Assembly (NCBI RefSeq): GCF_002812955.1 | Contig: NZ_PFXK01000005.1 | Span: forward strand, 1-64,000 | Direction of reading: 5' to 3' | DNA: 64,000 nt | Origin: Vibrio sp. HA2012 | GTDB lineage: Bacteria; Pseudomonadota; Gammaproteobacteria; Enterobacterales; Vibrionaceae | Shown: positions 18,115 through 25,475 of the stretch, one piece after another | Position numbering within the stretch: position 1 is the first letter of the stretch | How the letters are laid out: the number at the start of each line of letters is the position of its first letter | The notes under the pieces: generated by a model | Told to the model about the DNA's origin: nothing | Database searches by the model: none | What the model saw: the letters and a program-made list of their open reading frames with translations, nothing else | Translations under genes and position numbers: made by a program

Positions 18115-19254
18115 ATGAAAAAACGACTTCTTACTTATATCCCCCTGCTGATCCTCTTTTTCTTTGGCAATATCGCCAATGCGGCCTGGTTCGAAGTTAC
18201 CGGCTCAGCAACGATTGTTGCTTCACAAAATGAGGCTAGAATCCACGCACTGGAAGATGCCCTATATCAGGCGATGAAATATGCAGGAGCGGATATCGGT
18301 TCACTCAGCGGACTACTTCCTTTTCTTGAAGAAGATAAACAAGAGTACCAGTTTACCAATCATGAAGTCCGCTATTTAAGAGTGGTTGACAAAGTGATTA
18401 TCGATAACCGGATACAGGTCAGGATCCGGGTTGATATTTACCCATCGGCAACAGGTTGCCAGGTCGGGCAGTACAAAAAGACATTTTTAGTCGGTAATAT
18501 TAATCTTGCCCATCCGGCACAAGCCGTCATGGGTCAAATCTATAAAATTGGCGATGACTTTAGCCATGTACTTAACCAGCAACTGGATATCGAATCCGTC
18601 AGCTTTATTTCTGTCGGCACTACGGATTATATGATCGACAAAAATCAGCCAGAGATGCTGAAGATGATCGCTGAAGATAACAATGCACAGTACATCATCG
18701 GTGGCACAATTACCGACCTGAGTGCCACCATTGAACAAAAACTCCTTGCTGATGATGTAGTCAACCGGCAATTTGCTCTGGAGATGCAGGTCTATGACGG
18801 AAAAACCGGGCATGAAATATACAGCAGAAATTATCGTGAAATAGCACACTGGCCTTTCCCGAAAACCAGTCAGGTCGATACCCGCAGCGCCCGCTTCTGG
18901 GATTCCAGCTATGGCGAAATGTTATTACGGGTCAGCCGTAAGATCATGCTGGATCTGGAAGCTGAACTTTCCTGTAAAATTACTCTGCCTCAGATTATTG
19001 CCAAACACGGCAATAACCTCGTCACGATTGATCTGGGTCGGATTCATGGCGTTGAAGTTGGTGACAGGCTACGTCTGTGGCATACCGGCGCATTTATTGA
19101 TCAATATGGTCTGCCCAGAAACAAGGTCTCTCAAAGTGAGATCACACTGACCATTACTCGCACTTATGATCAGGAATCTGAAGCCAGCATTGACCAGCCT
19201 CAGCTTGCGCAGAGTATTCAAATTGGTGATGTCATGCATAAAGAAATGCAATGA
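18115..19254 (+). CDS. flgT: Flagellar H-ring protein FlgT
   Basis: Periplasmic protein that builds the H-ring around the L and P rings and supports MotX/MotY attachment in sodium-driven Vibrio flagella. The 379 residues begin with signal peptide MKKRLLTYIPLLILFFFGNI followed by ANAAWFEVTGSATI. The N-terminal, middle (TolB-like, AQYIIGGTITDLSATIEQ) and C-terminal (NLVTIDLGRIHGVEVGDRLR) domains known from V. alginolyticus FlgT are all present. No truncation. Confidence 0.94.
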   Translation: MKKRLLTYIPLLILFFFGNIANAAWFEVTGSATIVASQNEARIHALEDALYQAMKYAGADIGSLSGLLPFLEEDKQEYQFTNHEVRYLRVVDKVIIDNRIQVRIRVDIYPSATGCQVGQYKKTFLVGNINLAHPAQAVMGQIYKIGDDFSHVLNQQLDIESVSFISVGTTDYMIDKNQPEMLKMIAEDNNAQYIIGGTITDLSATIEQKLLADDVVNRQFALEMQVYDGKTGHEIYSRNYREIAHWPFPKTSQVDTRSARFWDSSYGEMLLRVSRKIMLDLEAELSCKITLPQIIAKHGNNLVTIDLGRIHGVEVGDRLRLWHTGAFIDQYGLPRNKVSQSEITLTITRTYDQESEASIDQPQLAQSIQIGDVMHKEMQ

Positions 19255-19320
19255 ACAATGCTGGCTAAATGCTTCGCGTTTTGAAAGAGTTTCAATGTTG
19301 GAATTAGAATAACCGTTAAT

Positions 19321-19360
19321 TTCATCAGTCAGCCTCCTCTATCCGGGGCTGATTGATGAA
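19321..19360 (+). terminator. Probable terminator after flgT
   Basis: TTCATCAGTCAGCC pairs with GGCTGATTGATGAA (one G-T pair), a 14-base stem followed by TTTATATCC. The T-run is short, but no other terminator exists between flgT and the tRNA-Arg promoter. Confidence 0.6.
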
Positions 19361-19389
19361 TTTATATCCTGTTCCAACCCCTTAACCAT

Positions 19390-19419
19390 TTGTTTAATCT
19401 GGTGAAACTTGTATATAAT
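19390..19419 (+). promoter_or_regulatory. Promoter of tRNA-Arg(CCU)
   Basis: TTGTTT, 18 bases, then a consensus TATAAT at 19414-19419, ending 15 bases before the mature tRNA. Confidence 0.6.
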
Positions 19420-19434
19420 AAAGGTTCTTACCGC

Positions 19435-19510
19435 GTCCCCTTAGTTCAGCCGGATAGAACAAGGGCCTCCTAAGCCTTAGACACAGGTTCAAATCCTGTA
19501 GGGGACGCCA
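19435..19510 (+). tRNA. tRNA-Arg (anticodon CCU)
   Basis: Acceptor strands GTCCCCT and AGGGGAC pair perfectly, with discriminator G and an encoded CCA. The anticodon loop CTCCTAA gives CCU, which reads AGG. The TTCAAAT T-loop is present. The 3' end of this gene is the integration target of the downstream island: the last 18 bases are part of the 21-base repeat copied at 29,897. Confidence 0.95.
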
Positions 19511-19513
19511 TTT
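19493..19513 (+). repeat. attL: left 21-bp direct repeat
   Basis: ATCCTGTAGGGGACGCCATTT: the tRNA-Arg T-arm end, acceptor strand and CCA plus three Ts. An identical copy lies at 29,897-29,917 in the same orientation. Confidence 0.93.
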
Positions 19514-19564
19514 TTCACTAAAATCTCATATTTTTCAATAAGTTAGAGCTAGATTGTTTTCTTT

Positions 19565-19583
19565 GTGGTGCCATTGTGGTGCC
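19565..19583 (+). promoter_or_regulatory. Left arm-type repeat pair (GTGGTGCC x2)
   Basis: GTGGTGCCATTGTGGTGCC contains two GTGGTGCC units with an 11-base period, about one helical turn. It lies 51 bases inside attL. A copy differing in one base lies inside the right end, so a role as integrase or excisionase arm sites is likely. Confidence 0.65.
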
Positions 19584-19656
19584 GGTAAACAAGGTACTCT
19601 AGAGGTACATACCAGACTTACTTTATTTGTATGTCAGGCTTTCACCCAAAGGCTTA

Positions 19657-20628
19657 TCAAGAGAAGAACTCTTCCTTAACAGCTTTCTTTATAGAACCAG
19701 TGTGAAATATTCCCACTGAATAATAGTGCTGTAAACAAGGTGCACATATGAGGTCATTAATATATGCAGCGGAATTTTGATGACAACGGACACATAATCC
19801 ATCAAGTGATCGCACAATGGTATTTTTTTGACTGTTAGAACCCCGAGATTTTCTAGGCTTCTTATAAGGTTTGGGGTTAAATCTAAGTTGTTCACTAGGA
19901 GTTGCAGCTATCAACGCTGGAGGCTCCATATTTGATTCTCCAATCATATCCGCAAGTTTTGCTTTAAGCTCTTTCTCTCTTGAAACATAACGCACGTGTG
20001 CCAACCAATAGCGCTTTCCAGTCTTCAGAACATAGTCCATGACTAAGTCTTTGAATGAGTCATATCTCTTTCCATCATACTGATTGTAAAGCAACTTCAG
20101 TGGTTCAAGATCTATATCAACTATAGAAACACCACTTTGCCCTTCTGCAACACAGTCGGGACGACCATGGTAACTAAAATGAAAGCCTATAGGGTAACCG
20201 TTAACATGGCACAAAATATCAAGTTCATGAAAAGGTGCAGATGGTTCTACTTCAAACTTATCTATTTTCAAATTATGGGCTTGAGTTACATACCCTGTCA
20301 CCGTGTGCTCACGCCCAAAATTATCGTTTTCGGTAAAAATAACATTCCATTCTGGAAGCACTATTTCAAACGTACCTAATTCCCTAAAACACTGCTTGAT
20401 AACCAGCCTTGCTACAACACAAAATGAATACTCACATTCGACTGCTTCTTCTTGATCTTGTTTGGCCTTCTTATCATGAGCAAAGTGATGCACCATCTTT
20501 TCTGGATCGCCTTTCTTTGCCACTAAGTTCTGCTTGCAGCTTGGACAAATACAACCACATGCCCTACCCCGTACAACCTCACTCACGTCATAGTACTTAT
20601 TGTCTTTTAAACCAAATGGAATTAGCAC
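19657..20628 (-). CDS. CoiA-like zinc-finger protein
   Basis: 323 residues. The N-terminus resembles the competence-protein CoiA family: a cysteine cluster (CGCICPSC, Cys24, 26, 28 and 31), then VAKKG and the HHFAH motif at residues 47-51. That family is predicted to include nuclease domains. The middle (about 80-200) has few clear motifs (FHELDILCHVNGYPIGFHFS). A second zinc-finger-like region near the C-terminus (CVRCHQ...CAPC, about 270-295) is preceded by a basic linker. The gene sits alone at the left end of the island. A DNA-processing or defence role is plausible but unproven. Confidence 0.55.
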   Translation of the reverse strand: MLIPFGLKDNKYYDVSEVVRGRACGCICPSCKQNLVAKKGDPEKMVHHFAHDKKAKQDQEEAVECEYSFCVVARLVIKQCFRELGTFEIVLPEWNVIFTENDNFGREHTVTGYVTQAHNLKIDKFEVEPSAPFHELDILCHVNGYPIGFHFSYHGRPDCVAEGQSGVSIVDIDLEPLKLLYNQYDGKRYDSFKDLVMDYVLKTGKRYWLAHVRYVSREKELKAKLADMIGESNMEPPALIAATPSEQLRFNPKPYKKPRKSRGSNSQKNTIVRSLDGLCVRCHQNSAAYINDLICAPCLQHYYSVGIFHTGSIKKAVKEEFFS

Positions 20629-20740
20629 TGCGTAACCTCAAGAAAAGCCATTACTCATAAGAACCTAAGTGCACAATATAAAACTAACTTGGGCAAATTT
20701 CATCTAATAAACGATACAAGTAATCAGAATCCCAATACAC

Positions 20741-20991
20741 AATATTTGCCCTTATTTGCCCACCGGTTGTAAATCATAGTGTCACCGTTTTTCATTAACC
20801 CATTAACTTCTACAATCAAACCTTTATTATCAACAAGTTACATACAAACAATGAATGGTTAGTTTTCTGATTAATAAAGGGCAATATTTACAACCGGATT
20901 CACAATAAAAATTAATGAGGAGTTAATGAAAAAACTCTTTAATCTAAATATATTCCTTTGATTAATAAGGCTTTGGTTAAAGAGTTAATGA
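20741..20991. other. Repeat-rich intergenic region, candidate replication origin
   Basis: The 412 bases between the CoiA-like gene and the VapE-like gene hold no gene. They contain a perfect 12-base inverted repeat, CCGGTTGTAAAT (20763-20774) and ATTTACAACCGG (20886-20897). A near-inverted pair AATATTTGCCC/GGGCAATATT lies close by, with two direct copies of GAGTTAATGA (20920, 20982) and two of GATTAATAA. The stretch is strongly AT-rich. Repeats next to a VapE/primase-like gene suggest an origin or its control region, by analogy with P4 and PICI elements. Confidence 0.4.
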
Positions 20992-21040
20992 GAATTGACT
21001 ATTTGATAAAAATTAGCCCCATAAACTGATGGCATCATCG

Positions 21041-22309
21041 CTATTTTTCAGAAACAACTGGCAATCTGTAAAGGGTCTTATTTGCTCTGCCGGATTTCTT
21101 TTCTATATGACCATCCTTTGCCATTGCCGCCAACGCTTTGCCAATAGCTCTGACATTGTTTTTAGCAATATCACAATACAAGCATACATCCGTTGCAGTC
21201 ATCCACTCATAGTTTCTGACAGACGTTTCTTCTACACCAATAAACCTATCTTCCAGAACCACCTGCCAATTAGGTTTAAAGTTATGGATCTTATTAGCTT
21301 CCTGCGTTAGTTGTAATTCTGCCTCAGTCAGCATCCAAGACTCACCAGCTTCATAAAGGGCTTTTACTTCCAGCCAAAGCTGTTGCAGCTCTTCTGGATG
21401 AGTCTGAACAACACGACCATTCTGGTATTCCCAACCCAGCAACTGGTTCACGCAATCCATATCAACGGGTTTATCCAGTTCAATTACTGCATAGCGACTT
21501 GAACCCGTTTCATCCCGCAAAAATTCCGTTCCGTTAACCGTAGCAATAAACAAAGTTTGCCGGTTCTTTTTAATGTCTGTGCGCGCATACGGCGGACGGA
21601 CACTATCAACTGATCTTGTGACAAATGCCTTTAAACTACCCTGGCTATTCTTAGACGTTCTTTCCAGCTCCCCCAGCTCAACAATAAGGCTTTTGATACA
21701 ACTTAAAACAGAATCTTTATTATCAGGATTCAGTTCTGCCCCTTCCAAGAAAATCCCTTCAGCAAAATTCGCCAGACGGCTGATAAACGCTGTCTTCTTA
21801 AAAGATTGTCCACCTTGCAAGACAGGAACAAGCTTACTGGAAAAACGGTCTTCATACAGGCAAGCGACCACTGAAACAAACCACCGCTTCATTACAATCT
21901 CAGCAAGCTTCAAATCTTTTGCATTCATAGCAGCAATAAGTGGCTTTAATCGCGGCTTACCATCCCATTTATTTCCGTCCAGATAAGCTCTTGCCGGATG
22001 ATAGGGGTTACCTTCACAAAGAGCGGTAAGATGATCATCAATGATTGTTTTTGGTAATCCTGCTTTCAGACATTCACTAACCAGAAAGCTCCGCTTCGAC
22101 TCGTAGCTTTTACCAAGTGGTTCACCATAGGAAAAAAGCTCCAACTCAAGGTTCATCAGGTTTTGGGTTGGAGTAATCCCTAAACTATCCAACAACACCT
22201 TTAAATTTTCCGCTGTACCGATTGGCTTTCCGTAATCATTGGTATCAGGAAATACCAAAGTCGTTTCCCGAACCAGTTCCTGTTTGTCTACGGTTGAAAT
22301 TGCATTCAT
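21041..22309 (-). CDS. VapE-like replication ATPase
   Basis: 422 residues, similar in layout to the virulence-associated protein E family, P-loop ATPases of satellites and prophages thought to act in replication. A Walker-A-like segment is VLQGGQSFKKTAF (about residue 160). The acidic stretch after it (EGAELNPDNKDS...LIVELGELERT) has the VapE pattern. ARTDIKKNRQTLFIATVNGT and DETGSSRYAVIELD are further family-like blocks. The C-terminal 70 residues look like a winged helix. The frame extends to 22363, but GGAGGGAAAC directly before the ATG at 22309 decides the start. It lies 13 bases after the alpA-like gene. Confidence 0.7.
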   Translation of the reverse strand: MNAISTVDKQELVRETTLVFPDTNDYGKPIGTAENLKVLLDSLGITPTQNLMNLELELFSYGEPLGKSYESKRSFLVSECLKAGLPKTIIDDHLTALCEGNPYHPARAYLDGNKWDGKPRLKPLIAAMNAKDLKLAEIVMKRWFVSVVACLYEDRFSSKLVPVLQGGQSFKKTAFISRLANFAEGIFLEGAELNPDNKDSVLSCIKSLIVELGELERTSKNSQGSLKAFVTRSVDSVRPPYARTDIKKNRQTLFIATVNGTEFLRDETGSSRYAVIELDKPVDMDCVNQLLGWEYQNGRVVQTHPEELQQLWLEVKALYEAGESWMLTEAELQLTQEANKIHNFKPNWQVVLEDRFIGVEETSVRNYEWMTATDVCLYCDIAKNNVRAIGKALAAMAKDGHIEKKSGRANKTLYRLPVVSEK

Positions 22310-22322
22310 AGTTTCCCTCCAA

Positions 22323-22535
22323 TCAGCACGTCTGAGTAACCGTTCGGCTTTCCAGAAACGCATCCAGAGCTTCGATTGAATACATTACCTTTCTACCTAG
22401 CTTAATAAATGGCAGTTGATACCGTCCTGTGCTCGCCCATACTGCTAACGTACCTTCAGATACCCCCAGATACTCAGCCGCTGATTTGCGGTTAACCATG
22501 TTTGAATATTTGCCTGTTCTATGTTGTTTAATCAC
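22323..22535 (-). CDS. AlpA-like helix-turn-helix regulator or excisionase
   Basis: Small DNA-binding protein of 70 residues, AlpA/excisionase type (HTH_17): NRKSAAEYLGVSEGTLAVWA followed by GRKVMYSIEALDAFLESR. Such proteins switch on integrase or replication genes of P4-like islands and satellites. The upstream start is GTG at 22535, preceded by AGAGGA at good spacing. An ATG at 22499 would give 58 residues without a visible ribosome site. It forms a two-gene unit with the VapE-like gene. Confidence 0.75.
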   Translation of the reverse strand: MIKQHRTGKYSNMVNRKSAAEYLGVSEGTLAVWASTGRYQLPFIKLGRKVMYSIEALDAFLESRTVTQTC

Positions 22536-23340
22536 TTTAATTTCCTCTGTTTTTTAGTAGTCCGTGTTGGACAGAATTTAATTTAGAGGTAACAGCGACA
22601 AGAGCCAATTCAATTCGAGGGACGGATTTGGAGAGGGAAATTTTTCAGCAGGGCTGAAAGCCCCGTGAATAGGGGCTTTAAGGAAGGACGGATCGTAGAT
22701 GAAATTTATAGTAACCGGGTATGTAAAATACACAGCCTTCTCTTTCAGGTATAGGGCTTACCCAGTTGGTAAAGAGAACACGTCGGCATCGACCAACTCA
22801 TTTTTGGACAATTCTGAGTCAGTGACTTTGCTAAATTAGCTATTCACGGATAACTTTTGGTATCTCAAAACGTAATCAGCCACCGCTTTCTGTGGTGGCT
22901 TAGATGCACAGTTTTGAACAATTCGAAGCATCTTCGCTCTGTGGTATCAGGTTAATTTGATGCAGAATTTTCGGTAGAGCATTCAAAACACTCCCCCTGA
23001 AGCGCTTACGCCATAAAGTTAGTTTCCAGTAGGATTATCCCCCTGCCGTAACTGAATTTTATTCTTCCCAATTTTACTTATGTGATTCATTCGGGATTAA
23101 ATATCTTAACTTTGGATTGTGAAGTGCAATACATGGAAGCCTCTACTGCTCTTATAAAAGTTCCGCAGAATCTGTTTGAGAAATTTTAGATATCCCAACC
23201 CAAAAACGTGTCACGCACAGTTACACGCTGTAAAGTATTTATACATCAGCAACTTGTTTCTTGTGTCTATGCGAACACTCCGTTATATTTCAATACACAT
23301 AAGGCGCTAATTGCATAGTAAAAGGATGAGAATGTAAATT
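22536..23340. other. 805-base gap between replication genes and cargo operon
   Basis: I find no supported gene. Two hairpins stand out: AAAGCCCC-GTGAATA-GGGGCTTT (22657-22679) and AGCCACCGC...GTGGTGGCT (22878-22900, nine pairs with one wobble). Neither has a good T-run. The left end should hold the alpA promoter. The right end holds the operator-like palindrome and promoter of the cargo operon. A small RNA is possible, but nothing specific supports one. Confidence 0.4.
23221..23233. promoter_or_regulatory. Operator-like palindrome before the cargo operon
   Basis: TTACACGCTGTAA is a perfect five-base inverted repeat around CGC, 108 bases before the HTH-PIN-ankyrin start. A weak promoter (TTGTGT, 16 bases, TTATAT at 23283-23288) lies just downstream. 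The first gene encodes an XRE-type DNA-binding domain, so autoregulation here is a reasonable inference. Confidence 0.4.
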
Positions 23341-24570
23341 ATGCTGACAGAACTAATAGGAAAGAACATCAAAACATTTAGAGATGAACAAAAGCTGTCC
23401 CAAAAAGAACTTGCAGAACAACTTAACGTTGCTAGACCTGTGATATCAAATTGGGAAAACGGGAAAAATGAGCCATCTTCGTCCCAGTTGCTCAAACTGT
23501 CGAAAATATTCAAAACTTCAACTGATGAGTTAGTCGGCAACACTTCAATCAAGAAGAAGGTTATCGTTGTAGATACTTCTGCATTGATCAAAAGACCCTC
23601 GATCATTGACGAACTTGAAGAGTTCTTCGAGGAAGTAGTGATACCAGAAGTAGTCATCTCAGAATTGAACAATTTGAAAGATAGGGGCAACCCTTCTACA
23701 AAACAAAAAGCTTGGTTGGTAATGAAATCTATTACTGAGAAGAAAGCCAATTTTCGTATTGAAAAAACCATCAAAACCGATGGAAACAATGATGAGAAGA
23801 TCGCAGATGTAGCAATCAAGAGATCTAAAGCTTGCCCTTACGATGATGTGTATTTGTTAAGTGATGATATCTATTTTCAGTTCTTAACTAGAGAACCAAG
23901 AAACCTGGCAGCAATTACCCCCAATATGTACATAGAGAAGTTCCACACCAGAGACAACGATTATGATGTTGTGCGCTCTATTGAGTTCGGTTCTTTAGTG
24001 AAAGGAAAGAAACTTCAACAAATTATGGATTTCGATATGCAAGGAGTTGATGTTAATTTTCATAGTCCTGATAGTGGCTTAACACCACTAATTTCTGCTG
24101 TACGAAATCGTGATCTCCCAATGATTAAATACCTTCTTACACTAAAAGAAATTAATCTTGATGTTAGGGACAAGCACAAATACCGATTCTCAGCTATCCA
24201 CCACGCCACACAGATAAAAAAAATTGACGTGATAAAGCTATTGGTTGAAAACGGAGCGGATTTTGACTACGGGAGTGGAGGAAAAAATGCAGGTAATACA
24301 CCATTAATGATTGCTGCATGGAGCGGCTTTCTACAAGCAGCAGATTACTTTTTATCTCACGACTCTTGTACAAACCAACAAGATAATAACGGTTACACTC
24401 CTTTAATGAAGGCTTGCATTAAGCACGATTTTAAAATGGTGGAAAAGCTAATTGACAGAACCGATTTAATGATTAGATGTAGAGATAACAAAACTGCAAT
24501 TGACTATTTAGACGCTAACAATCCGAAAAGTAGTGCGATATTTGAATTATTCAAGGGAAAGTTAAAGTGA
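23341..24570 (+). CDS. HTH-PIN-ankyrin fusion protein
   Basis: 409 residues in three parts. Residues 1-65 are an XRE-family helix-turn-helix (LSQKELAEQLNVARPVISNW). Residues about 73-200 are a PIN-like nuclease domain of the PhoH-linked type: VVDTSALIKR (Asp78), VISELN (Glu108), NNDEKIADVAI (Asp151/Asp156) and LLSDD (Asp175/176) supply the acidic metal ligands. Residues about 234-400 form ankyrin-type repeats (SGLTPLISAVRNRDLPMIKY, GNTPLMIAAWSGF, NGYTPLMKACIKHD). It starts the cargo operon, and its TGA overlaps the GTG of the radical SAM gene. PIN domains are usually ribonucleases; the ankyrin part may sense a partner. The fusion with XRE control is unusual. Base composition is clearly more AT-rich than the flagellar genes. 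Confidence 0.8.
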   Translation: MLTELIGKNIKTFRDEQKLSQKELAEQLNVARPVISNWENGKNEPSSSQLLKLSKIFKTSTDELVGNTSIKKKVIVVDTSALIKRPSIIDELEEFFEEVVIPEVVISELNNLKDRGNPSTKQKAWLVMKSITEKKANFRIEKTIKTDGNNDEKIADVAIKRSKACPYDDVYLLSDDIYFQFLTREPRNLAAITPNMYIEKFHTRDNDYDVVRSIEFGSLVKGKKLQQIMDFDMQGVDVNFHSPDSGLTPLISAVRNRDLPMIKYLLTLKEINLDVRDKHKYRFSAIHHATQIKKIDVIKLLVENGADFDYGSGGKNAGNTPLMIAAWSGFLQAADYFLSHDSCTNQQDNNGYTPLMKACIKHDFKMVEKLIDRTDLMIRCRDNKTAIDYLDANNPKSSAIFELFKGKLK

Positions 24571-25475
24571 TTGATCGAGCTTGTATCTCTCTAGGAGAGA
24601 AATGTAACTTGAAGTGTGCCTACTGTCATTTTCATAATGAAGATAACGGAAAGTTAAGTGGAGTTCCACAGGAATTTACTACTGATGAGTTAATAAAAAT
24701 AGCTAAAAACCTAAATGACTATGCAGTAATTAACAATCTGAACACGTTCAAGGTTGGGATAGTCGGTTCAGGTGAGCCAATATTACAATATAGAAAGATT
24801 GTTGGCCTTATCGAATATGTAAAACATAACAATCTTGATCGGTTAGCGTTTTATACCATAACAAATGGAACAATATTAACTGATAAGATATTGAGTTTTT
24901 TCTTTGAGCACAAGGATTCGATAAAGATGTGTTTTTCATTAGATGGTTATGAAGAGCTTCATAATCTAGGTCGAGAAAAATATAACGTTGTTATTAAAGG
25001 TATAAAAAGGTATGAGTCTAAATTTGGTCATAAGCCACCTATAAACTGTACTGTACATAATAGAACAATCTCAAATAAAACTAAACTTAAACGTTATCTT
25101 GAAGAAAATAACTTTAAAGATGTAACGTTCTCACGCCTTTTTGACTCTCACGATGAGAGTATGACGGTATCAAAAGACGAATATCAATCATTACTTGAAG
25201 ATTTTAAAGGTAGTCAGTTCGAGGTGCGCCAACTCGATGAAAATAACAAAAAGAAATATGACTGTACAATGTATGGCACACTATGTGGAGTAGGTCGAAC
25301 CAATATCTTCGTCACTAAACGTGGTATCTATCCGTGTGGCAGGTTCTATGGGAATGAAGATTATAATTATGGTGCATTTGATATGGCTCTCGAAAATTTA
25401 GAGTTTCAAATGGGTAAGATGAAGCCCCTAGAGGACGGTGAATGTTACTACGATAAGTATGTTGAGGTTAAATGA
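24567..25475 (+). CDS. Radical SAM enzyme with SPASM-like C-terminus
   Basis: 302 residues. The CX3CX2C cluster motif (Cys13, Cys17, Cys20 in CNLKCAYCHF) binds the 4Fe-4S cluster that cleaves S-adenosylmethionine. VGSGEP is the glycine-rich SAM motif. The C-terminal cysteines (YDCTMYGTLCGVGR, GIYPCGRFYG, GECYYD) resemble a SPASM or twitch domain for further clusters, common in peptide- and protein-modifying members. Translation begins at GTG within the ATGA-like overlap with the preceding gene. The substrate is unknown; no obvious precursor peptide is encoded next to it. The SPASM-like end argues against a viperin-type nucleotide enzyme. Confidence 0.85.
   Translation: MIDRACISLGEKCNLKCAYCHFHNEDNGKLSGVPQEFTTDELIKIAKNLNDYAVINNLNTFKVGIVGSGEPILQYRKIVGLIEYVKHNNLDRLAFYTITNGTILTDKILSFFFEHKDSIKMCFSLDGYEELHNLGREKYNVVIKGIKRYESKFGHKPPINCTVHNRTISNKTKLKRYLEENNFKDVTFSRLFDSHDESMTVSKDEYQSLLEDFKGSQFEVRQLDENNKKKYDCTMYGTLCGVGRTNIFVTKRGIYPCGRFYGNEDYNYGAFDMALENLEFQMGKMKPLEDGECYYDKYVEVK

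Noticed and set aside
22536..23340. Retron-type non-coding RNA in the large gap
   Set aside because: Hairpins exist, but there is no reverse transcriptase gene in the island.
24567..25475. Viperin-like antiviral radical SAM enzyme
   Set aside because: The C-terminal SPASM-like cysteines argue for a different branch, although a nucleotide kinase and PRTase nearby made the idea attractive.
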